64,000 nucleotides of DNA from Bog-532 sp963742875. Its GTDB lineage: Bacteria; Actinomycetota; Actinomycetes; Streptosporangiales; Streptosporangiaceae. Where the stretch lies: contig CAVUNO010000009.1 in assembly GCA_963742875.1 (NCBI GenBank), positions 1 through 64,000 of the forward strand. Reading direction: 5' to 3'. Below the pieces are notes generated by a model. That model saw only the letters and a list, made by a program, of their open reading frames with translations, had not been told where the DNA came from and ran no database searches. Positions 57,825-64,000 of this stretch are shown here, one piece after another. Positions within the stretch are counted from its first letter, which is position 1. Every line of letters starts with the position of its first letter. A program made the translations under genes and the position numbers.

Positions 57825-58916
57825 CTACACCAGCGTGGCGGGCAGCCGGGCGGGCTCGCGGAGCTGAGCCTTAGCGAACTCCGCGATGCCCTCGCCGAAC
57901 CCGACCTGTGCCCGGAATCCCAGACCTTGCTCGGCGGCGGCCGGGGAAGCCACGATGTGCCGGACATCACCGAGCCGGAAGTCCCCGGTGATCTCCGGTA
58001 TCAAGCCGCCGCCGAATTCACCCGCGAGCGCCACTGCCATCTCACCGACCGTGTGCGGCTGGCCGCTCGCGACGTTGTAGCTCCGTGCGCTGCCCGGCAA
58101 GAACTGCGAGCCCTCCTCCGTCGTGGTCAGCGCGAGCAGGTTGGCCGCGGCCACGTCGGAGACGTGCACGAAGTCGCGCCGCTGGCGCCCGTCTTCGAAG
58201 ACCTTCGGCGGGGCGCCCTTCTGCAGCGCGGACCGGAAGATGGCCGCCACCCCGGAGTAGGGCGTGTCCCGCGGCATCCGCGGGCCGTACACGTTGTGAT
58301 AGCGCAGCGCGACCGAACGGCCCCCGGTCAGGCGGGCCCACGTGGCGGCCAGATTTTCCTGCGCCAGCTTGCTGGCCGCGTAGGCGTTGCGCGGATCCAT
58401 CGGGGCATCCTCGGTGACGGTGGCGGTGACCAGCGGCTCCCCGCATTGCGGGCAGCGCGGCTCGAACTGCCCCGCGGCCAGGTCTTCCCGCGCGCGCAGG
58501 GCCGGCCGGACCCGCCCGTGGCGGGCGCAGTCGTAGGCGCCCTCGCCGTATACCACCATGGAGGACGCAAGCACCAGGCGCTGGACGCCAGCCTGGCCCA
58601 TGGCGTTCAGCAGCGTGGCCGTGCCGGTCACGTTCACGTCGCAGTAACCGGGCAGATCCGACAGGTCGACCCCGAGACCGACCAGCGCGGCCTGGTGGCA
58701 CACCACATCGACACCGGCCAGGGCCCGGCTGACCGCGGCGGCGTCGCGGACGTCGGCGACGACCATGTCCGCGTCCTCGGGGATGTAGCGGGGCATGCCG
58801 TCGTGTACGGCAGGCGTGAGCGAGTCGAAGCCGCGCACCTCGTAACCGAGGTCGCGTGCGGCCTCCAGGATGTGTGATCCGACGAACCCGGCCGCGCCGG
58901 TTACCAGTACCCGCAT
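57825..58916 (-). CDS. Extended SDR NAD-dependent epimerase/dehydratase with zinc-knuckle insert
   Basis: Start ATG 58916 gives 363 residues. The nucleotide motif is VLVTGAAGFVGSHILEAARD, and the catalytic Tyr and Lys lie in DPRNAYAASKLAQENLAATW. Between residues about 130 and 170 an insert contains CARHGRVRP and FEPRCPQCGEPLVTA, a Cys-rich knuckle like that of dTDP-L-rhamnose 4-epimerase-type enzymes. The C-terminal part has ALRYHNVYGPRMPRDTPYSG and RRDFVHVSDVAAANL, typical of sugar-nucleotide epimerases. It acts on an NDP-sugar. The exact sugar is not certain. Confidence 0.82.
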   Translation of the reverse strand: MRVLVTGAAGFVGSHILEAARDLGYEVRGFDSLTPAVHDGMPRYIPEDADMVVADVRDAAAVSRALAGVDVVCHQAALVGLGVDLSDLPGYCDVNVTGTATLLNAMGQAGVQRLVLASSMVVYGEGAYDCARHGRVRPALRAREDLAAGQFEPRCPQCGEPLVTATVTEDAPMDPRNAYAASKLAQENLAATWARLTGGRSVALRYHNVYGPRMPRDTPYSGVAAIFRSALQKGAPPKVFEDGRQRRDFVHVSDVAAANLLALTTTEEGSQFLPGSARSYNVASGQPHTVGEMAVALAGEFGGGLIPEITGDFRLGDVRHIVASPAAAEQGLGFRAQVGFGEGIAEFAKAQLREPARLPATLV

Positions 58917-59100
58917 GACAGGAGCCAAGCATGCGGCCGGGCGTGCGAGGCGGGGTGCCGCTTTCCTGTCACCACTCCGTAAGAGGTCGGGGCCGGTCGG
59001 TAGGAGGCTGGCCGGCCGGTCCGCGGGGGCGTCGCGGCGTCACCGCTTCGTAAGGGCTTTCGCCCGGTTTGCGGCCTGTCCCAGACGTAGTGTCACGCCT

Positions 59101-59751
59101 ATGGAGATCGATGTCATCCTGCCGTGTCTCAACGAAGCGGGCGCCCTGCCCTGGCTGCTGTCGAGAATGCCGTCCGGCTACCGGCCGATCGTGGCGGACA
59201 ACGGCTCCACCGATGGCTCCCCGGCGATCGCCGCGGACCACGGGGCGACCGTGGTCCACGTGCCGCAACGGGGGTACGGCGCCGCCTGCCACGCGGGGCT
59301 GGACGCCGCCAAGAACGACGTCGTGTGCTTCATGGATGCCGACGGATCCCTGGACCCTGCGGACCTGCCCATCGTCTCGGATCTGGTGTGCGACGGCCTG
59401 GCCGATCTGGCCCTCGGCCGCCGTCGGCCCCAGGGCGCGGGCGCGTGGCCGGCCCACGCTCGCCTCGGCAACATCGTGGTCGCGTCGGCGCTGCGCCGCC
59501 GGTCCGGAGTACAGGTCCGGGACATCGGCCCATTGCGCGCCGCGCGCCGCGGGGCGCTGCTCAGCTTGCCGATCTCGGACCGCCGGTTCGGCTACCCGCT
59601 GGAGACCGTCGTCCGGGCCGCGGAGGCGGGCTGGCGGGTCACCGAGCGCGATGTGCCGTACTATCCGCGCACCGGGAAATCCAAGGTCACCGGCACCGTC
59701 GGCGGCACGATGCGGACCGTCCGGGACATGCGCAAGGTGCTGGCGTCATGA
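59101..59751 (+). CDS. Family 2 glycosyltransferase (short)
   Basis: Start ATG 59101 gives 216 residues: MEIDVILPCLNEAGALPWLL, IVADNGSTDGSPAIAADHGA, YGAACHAGLDAAKNDVVCFM and the DxD motif in DADGSLDPADLPI. It is a short, soluble dolichyl-phosphate-glucose/mannose-synthase-like enzyme without membrane helices. The stop overlaps the next start (ATGA), so it is translated with the DUF2064 gene. It could supply the lipid-linked donor for the GT-C enzyme at 53109. Confidence 0.85.
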   Translation: MEIDVILPCLNEAGALPWLLSRMPSGYRPIVADNGSTDGSPAIAADHGATVVHVPQRGYGAACHAGLDAAKNDVVCFMDADGSLDPADLPIVSDLVCDGLADLALGRRRPQGAGAWPAHARLGNIVVASALRRRSGVQVRDIGPLRAARRGALLSLPISDRRFGYPLETVVRAAEAGWRVTERDVPYYPRTGKSKVTGTVGGTMRTVRDMRKVLAS

Positions 59752-60461
59752 GTGAGCTCGCGGCGCAGGTGCTCGTCCTGGCCAAGGAGCCGGTCCCCGG
59801 CCGGGTCAAGACCAGGCTGACGCCGCCGTTCACTCCCCCCGAGGCCGCCGCGCTGGCCGAGGCCGCCCTCACCGACACCCTGGAGGCGGTGCGCCGCACC
59901 CGGGTCATCCGCCGGGTCGTCGCCTTGGCTGGTGAGCCCGGGCCCTGGCTGCCGGACGGCTTCGAGGTGATCCGGCAGCGCGGCGGCGGGCTCGACGAGC
60001 GCATCGCCGCCGCCATGTGGGACACCTACACGGCCCTCCCGGTGCCGATCGTGCTGATCGGCATGGACACTCCGCAGGTGACGGCCGGTCTGCTCGAGTC
60101 GGCCGCCGAACCGCTCGCCCGCACGATAGCCGACGCCGTGTTCGGGCCGGCCGAGGATGGCGGATTCTGGATGCTGGGCCTGCGCCGGCCCGATCCCGGC
60201 CTGACACTCGGTGTCCCCATGTCGGAGGCGTTCACCGGCCGGGCCCAGCTTGTCCGGCTCATCCAGGCGGGCCTGCGCATCCACATGACTCCCGAACTCG
60301 CGGACGTGGACACCCTCGCCGAGGCGGCCCGGGTCGCGCGCCTGGCCCCCGCCAGCCGGTTCGCGGCGACGCTGGCCGCGACCCTTGGTGCCCCCGCCGA
60401 GCTGGACGAGACGTTCGTCCCGACCATGGCCCCGGCGGTGCCTGCCGCGGCCAGCCGGTAA
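59748..60461 (+). CDS. DUF2064 / TIGR04282-type glycosyltransferase-like protein
   Basis: The 237-residue protein is of the small nucleotidyl/glycosyltransferase group (GT-A-like): AQVLVLAKEPVPGRVKTRLT at the N-terminus (nucleotide-binding basic loop), IVLIGMDTPQVTAGLLESA and the acidic site FGPAEDGGFWMLGLRRPDPG. Members are often next to GT2 genes, as here, and are annotated as glycosyltransferases or CofC-like guanylyltransferases. The true reaction is unknown. Translational coupling to the GT2 gene supports a joint role. Confidence 0.83.
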   Translation: MSELAAQVLVLAKEPVPGRVKTRLTPPFTPPEAAALAEAALTDTLEAVRRTRVIRRVVALAGEPGPWLPDGFEVIRQRGGGLDERIAAAMWDTYTALPVPIVLIGMDTPQVTAGLLESAAEPLARTIADAVFGPAEDGGFWMLGLRRPDPGLTLGVPMSEAFTGRAQLVRLIQAGLRIHMTPELADVDTLAEAARVARLAPASRFAATLAATLGAPAELDETFVPTMAPAVPAAASR

Positions 60462-60507
60462 CCATCCGCGACTATTCCCTTTCAGCTGGCCGCTCGGTGC
60501 TGGCCGC

Positions 60508-61743
60508 TCAGCCGGCGACCGTGACCAGGCTCCCGTAGGTCAGGTACCCGTACGCGGTCTCGGCGGTGCTGTCCGGCAGTTCTACGCAGCCGAGGCTCTG
60601 CGGCCAGCCGTAGGAACCACGGGGGAAGTAGTGCACGGCGTCGCCACCGTCGAAGTACGAGACCCAGGACACCGGGTCGGCGTACGTGCTGCCGCCGGGG
60701 TTGGTGCCCTGCATGATCTGGAACGCCAGCCGCTCGTAGACCGGGAAGGTCCCGTCCGCGGTCGGCGCCTCCGGGATGCCGGTGTTGGCTGGGCTGCTCA
60801 GCACCTCCCGGCCGTCGTGCCAGATGGTCAGCGTCTCGGGGATGGACTTGCTGGCGAGCGCATAGGTGTACCCGTTGCTGTTGCTGTGCCCGGCGGCGAC
60901 CGCCTTGAGTAGGTCGGACCACACCTGCGGCCCCGCGACGCCGTCCATCGTGAGGCCCTGCTCCGACTGGAAGGCCCGGACCGCGCCGGTGACGATGAGG
61001 TTGCCCGAGCCTTCCGACCAGAAATCGTGCAACACCGAGGGATAGCCGCTCTGCCAGCTGAAGCTGCCGGACGGCGGGCTGTACGCGGCGGCCAGCTGGC
61101 CGGCCGTGTCCGAGGGCTGGATCGCGGTCCCGGACGGCGTCCAGGTCAGCGGCAGGTAACCGAGCTGGGCCAGCAGTTGCTCGAGCCGGAGAGTGGGGTA
61201 TGACGCGGTGGTAAAGCTCGCGGTGAACCCCGACGCGAGGTAGCCGCCCGCCCCCGCCTTGGCCCCGGCCGCCGAGCGCGTCCCGGACGAGCCGTCCGGG
61301 ACGGTCAGCGTGACTACCGTGTCCTCGGGGATCCCAGCGGCGGGCGTGAAGGTGGCTGAGCTGCCGTCGACCGTCCAGGAACCGGTCACTGCGGGAGAAA
61401 GCCGCGGCAGTGCTGAGTTCCGCGCCAGTGGTGCGGAGAACCCGACCTGGATCGGGGCGGTCCCGTTGACGCTGCGGGAATTGGAGCCCGGCGTGACCGA
61501 TGTCACCTGAAGCGCGGGGGCGGGGTGCGCCGGCTTGGCCCCGTCCTGTCGTGAGGCCGCGACCGATGTGGTCCACCACGTGGTCTTCCCCGGCGCGACC
61601 AGCAGCAGGGCGACGCCAGCGATCACGACGAGTGCGGCCGATACGGCCGTAATCAGTACGGACTTCCTTTTTCGCGTCCTTGCGGGTGGGCGGTTAGCTC
61701 CCCGTCCCGATGCCAGGCGGCGGAACCAATCCGGGTAAGACAC
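60508..61743 (-). CDS. L,D-transpeptidase with peptidoglycan-binding domain
   Basis: GTG 61743 gives 411 residues. There is a single N-terminal membrane anchor (KSVLITAVSAALVVIAGVAL) and an Ig-like region (residues about 75-185: SVTPGSNSRSVNGTAPIQVG). A peptidoglycan-binding repeat follows (LRLEQLLAQLGYLPLTW, VRAFQSEQGLTMDGVAGPQV). The C-terminal YkuD domain has the catalytic Cys at about 386 in PQSLGCVELPDSTAE, with His in GGDAVHYFPRGSYGW. Such enzymes form 3-3 cross-links in the cell wall. It acts outside the membrane and fits with the nearby envelope genes. Confidence 0.9.
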   Translation of the reverse strand: MSYPDWFRRLASGRGANRPPARTRKRKSVLITAVSAALVVIAGVALLLVAPGKTTWWTTSVAASRQDGAKPAHPAPALQVTSVTPGSNSRSVNGTAPIQVGFSAPLARNSALPRLSPAVTGSWTVDGSSATFTPAAGIPEDTVVTLTVPDGSSGTRSAAGAKAGAGGYLASGFTASFTTASYPTLRLEQLLAQLGYLPLTWTPSGTAIQPSDTAGQLAAAYSPPSGSFSWQSGYPSVLHDFWSEGSGNLIVTGAVRAFQSEQGLTMDGVAGPQVWSDLLKAVAAGHSNSNGYTYALASKSIPETLTIWHDGREVLSSPANTGIPEAPTADGTFPVYERLAFQIMQGTNPGGSTYADPVSWVSYFDGGDAVHYFPRGSYGWPQSLGCVELPDSTAETAYGYLTYGSLVTVAG

Positions 61744-62702
61744 GGCGCCTTCTCCTCGCTCCCTCAGCCAAACGCTCAGTACATAAAAAATCAGTAACGT
61801 TTACGACACAGTTCCATGGTGCGGGCGTCATGGGTGCGGCGGAACCGCCCCTGAGCATGCCGGGGCCGATGTGACAGTTTGGGAGAACGGTGCCTGGTGG
61901 GCTGCTGCGCCACGTCGATACTGGCGCGCCAAGCCATAGAGTATCTCCCCCGCCACTGTGCGGTGACCACATTTTTCTCGCCTAAGCACCACCCCCCGGA
62001 CCTCGCCGCCGCTGTCATCAGGGTGCCCAGCCTGCGCGCTGGTCATGCATGTACTACGCGACATGAACGAGCCGGCGCGCGCCCCCGGTTCCGGCCAGCC
62101 CGGCGGGCGCCGACAGATGGCCCTGATGGTACTGGCGGCCATTCACGGAAATCATTATTCTCGCGCCCGTGACCCGGATTACCGGTCATTACGGAGCGCT
62201 TTCCCCGCACCCCGCCGACTGCATTCTTTCCCGCTCAATGGGCGGTGAAACCATCAATAAGCCGAACGGCCGGGAGTATCTGCACCGTCGCGACGGCAAT
62301 AGGGCGGAAGCGCTCCCTGGTCTTTCCGCTCCTGCGGAGGCGTGACCGATTGGGCGCCGTTGCCGCTGGTCGCGGCGGGAACCGGGGATAGGTCCGCCCC
62401 GGACCCGGGGCGGACCCGGGGCTGGGCCCTTACCGGGGCTGGGCCCTTGCCTGGACCGGTTGCGGCAACCCCGGCCCCACTGCCGCCGGGCGGTGGAGGT
62501 ATCTCTTTTCCTCCTGAAGCCGGCAACGATCACGTCGCTGAACTGGGGCGTAAGAAGTCGGTAATAGGTTGCTTGCGACTTTTGGTTTGACTCGGGTCGA
62601 AAGCGGACAATGGGCGAATCTTTCAGATTTGCTACATATCGGCTGATCCGTAGGTCTACGGTGATCCACCGGGAGCTTTGCAGCTCACACGGAGGTGGAT
62701 TC
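61744..62702. other. Long intergenic region between divergent envelope genes
   Basis: No supported gene lies here. The region between the L,D-transpeptidase (minus) and the exported protein (plus) has GC-rich inverted and direct repeats near 62390-62450. One is a 14-bp direct repeat GGGGCTGGGCCCTT at 62418 and 62435. It is longer than a simple double promoter needs and might hold RNA regulation. I cannot fit a known riboswitch. Confidence 0.45.
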
Positions 62703-64000
62703 ATGCCAACTGGGCGCCGGTCCGCTCGGCGTCGGCCACGCAATCGCGCGGCGCGCTGGGCGGTCCCGCTTGCTATCCCTATGGCGCTGGGCCTGACGCT
62801 GGGCGTCATGCTCGCCATTTCGGGAGGGCCGCAGCACACGGCCATCCAGCAAGCGGCGGGTACGTCGTCGGCGATGCCGTCGGCGAGCCCGTCTGCCAGT
62901 GTCTCGCCGAGCCCGGCGGCCACGGCGATGGCATCCGCGCCCGCGACGGCGGCCGCCAACGTGAGCTGCAGTATCATCGTCCCGGCGAACCCGCTGACCG
63001 CCGAGGGCCTGGCCACGCCGTACCAGCTCACCGGGCCCGATGGCGCCTCGCCGGAGCAATCCGGGTGCACGATGGCCAACTTCGCCAACCTGGGCGCGTT
63101 CGTCCAGGCGACGATCCTCAACCCGGCCACCGGCCAGCTGTCGGTGTACGAGCCGCTAGTGATCACCCTGGGCACGCAGCCCGCCGCCGCCCCGGTCGTA
63201 CCGGTTCTCCCGCGGAACGCGGTCGTCACCATCGACTTCGGGTTCAACGGCACCAACCTGACGCAGGTCGGCGCGACCCGGAACGCGCTCCCCGAGGGCA
63301 ATTGCGTGAACGGCCTGCACGGCTCGATCTTCGGCCAGGTGTCCTTCTGCAATGGCGCCCGTTTCTTTGCCACCGCTTACTGGGACGAGGGGATCGGCAG
63401 GCTGAAGGTCCCGGCGGTCGGTACCTCACCCCAGAGCGGGCAGGCCTGCCCGTCCACCCGCTCGTTCAACCTGGTCGACCAGGACCCGAGCGACAACGTG
63501 ACCTCGACGTACCTGCTGACCGGAAACGGCCAGACGGCACAGTTCAACGCGGCCAACAAGACCGCGCTGGCCGGCGCCGAGCCGATCAACAACGGCAGCG
63601 ACAACATCCTGCTCGACGGCTTCGTCGATCCGGTCCTGGGCTGTACCCCGTTCGAGGCTCCCGACCTGTCCCAGGCCGGGGCGATGGGTACCTCGCAGGC
63701 GCTGGACGAGTTGTCCGCGGCCAGGAGCCAGCAGGCCCCGATCGCCCTGGTGCCCGAGAACGACGAGATGGTCCTGGCCAACGGAAACTTCAGCGTGGCC
63801 AAGACCGACCTGTACCGGGCGAACGTCGGGCAGGCGCCGGTTTCCTGGTGGACGCCCGACAGCACGCCGGCGATGTTCTGCCAGAACATCAGCGATATTC
63901 AGACCCAGTTCCTGGCCAGGAACCAGGCTTTGCTGGCCACGGGAGCCTCCCCGGTGCCAGGCGTGGGCAATGACCTGTTCACCTTCATGGCTAACCGGCT
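62703..64000 (+). CDS. Exported protein of unknown function, cut by the window end
   Basis: ATG 62703 has GGAGGTG as ribosome site 7 bases upstream. The frame is open to the last base (at least 432 codons). An N-terminal basic stretch and helix (WAVPLAIPMALGLTLGVMLA) is a signal anchor. It is followed by a Ser/Pro/Ala-rich linker (residues about 55-90) and an extracellular part with scattered Cys residues (ANVSCSIIVPANPL, GNCVNGLHGSIF, LGCTPFEAPDLSQ). I do not recognise the family. It resembles large cell-wall-associated proteins of actinomycetes. Confidence 0.8.
   Translation, partial: MPTGRRSARRRPRNRAARWAVPLAIPMALGLTLGVMLAISGGPQHTAIQQAAGTSSAMPSASPSASVSPSPAATAMASAPATAAANVSCSIIVPANPLTAEGLATPYQLTGPDGASPEQSGCTMANFANLGAFVQATILNPATGQLSVYEPLVITLGTQPAAAPVVPVLPRNAVVTIDFGFNGTNLTQVGATRNALPEGNCVNGLHGSIFGQVSFCNGARFFATAYWDEGIGRLKVPAVGTSPQSGQACPSTRSFNLVDQDPSDNVTSTYLLTGNGQTAQFNAANKTALAGAEPINNGSDNILLDGFVDPVLGCTPFEAPDLSQAGAMGTSQALDELSAARSQQAPIALVPENDEMVLANGNFSVAKTDLYRANVGQAPVSWWTPDSTPAMFCQNISDIQTQFLARNQALLATGASPVPGVGNDLFTFMANR

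Noticed and set aside
61744..62702. c-di-AMP (ydaO-type) riboswitch upstream of the L,D-transpeptidase or the exported protein
   Set aside because: Actinobacterial wall genes often have one and GGAACCGGGG near 62378 looked suggestive, but the rest of the consensus could not be placed on either strand.

Overview
The window is high-GC DNA from an actinobacterium, probably a soil-type filamentous actinomycete. The evidence is strong G/C third-position bias, purine-rich Shine-Dalgarno sites, GTG starts, an F420-type luciferase-like oxidoreductase, an aerobic form I CO dehydrogenase operon, Tat and Sec exported proteins, an ECF sigma factor, and a dense load of IS630, IS3, IS4, IS66, ISAs1, IS605 and IS607 elements plus a group II intron. 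The genus cannot be named from this sequence. I found no rRNA, tRNA or CRISPR array.

Region 1 (1-8663) is a mobile-element pile-up. An IS630 copy abuts an ISAs1 remnant. Next comes an IS3 element broken by an IS4-family element, which is broken by an IS66-family element, which is broken by a group II intron with its own reverse transcriptase. Three of the four junctions can be read to the base: a 10-bp duplication, an 8-bp duplication, and intron ends that restore the IS66 reading frame after splicing.

Region 2 (9000-19773) holds mixed chromosomal genes: an exported protein, a Tat-exported dimethylformamidase-like protein, a SixA-type phosphatase, an LLM oxidoreductase, an M20 amidohydrolase, a truncated TnpB, a GNAT acetyltransferase, and a MoxR ATPase plus VWA protein pair (CoxD/CoxE type). 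A second, near-identical IS630 copy (19770-20960) sits exactly in the stop codon of the VWA gene.

Region 3 (21073-37331) is a surface-glycan locus. It has three GT2 glycosyltransferases, a core-2/I-branching-type GT14, a PIG-L deacetylase, a 1343-residue protein joining a Wzx-like flippase, a GT2 and a GT4 domain, and a large polytopic membrane protein. An intact IS607 (tnpA and tnpB) lies inside it. Fragments of a hexapeptide acyltransferase lie at both ends.

Region 4 (37536-44784) is a minus-strand operon for aerobic CO oxidation: coxM, coxS, coxL with the form I active-site motif AYRCSFR, xdhC/coxF-like with a YHS tail, coxG, then five consecutive small one-helix membrane proteins of unknown function. 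A second coxM at 48841 is fused by an apparent deletion to the C-terminal part of a second coxE-like gene, the scar of another cox cluster, next to a divergent LysR regulator.

Region 5 (50426-61743) combines a membrane-anchored sulfite-oxidase-like molybdoprotein with a long hexapeptide repeat, a GT87-like mannosyltransferase, a methyltransferase, a two-component system, a Zn-ribbon SDR epimerase, a GT2, a DUF2064 protein and an L,D-transpeptidase. It looks like an envelope-modification locus. The window ends inside an exported protein.

About ten genes carry single frame breaks. Several lie at G or C runs, so some may be consensus errors rather than real pseudogenes; affected entries say so.
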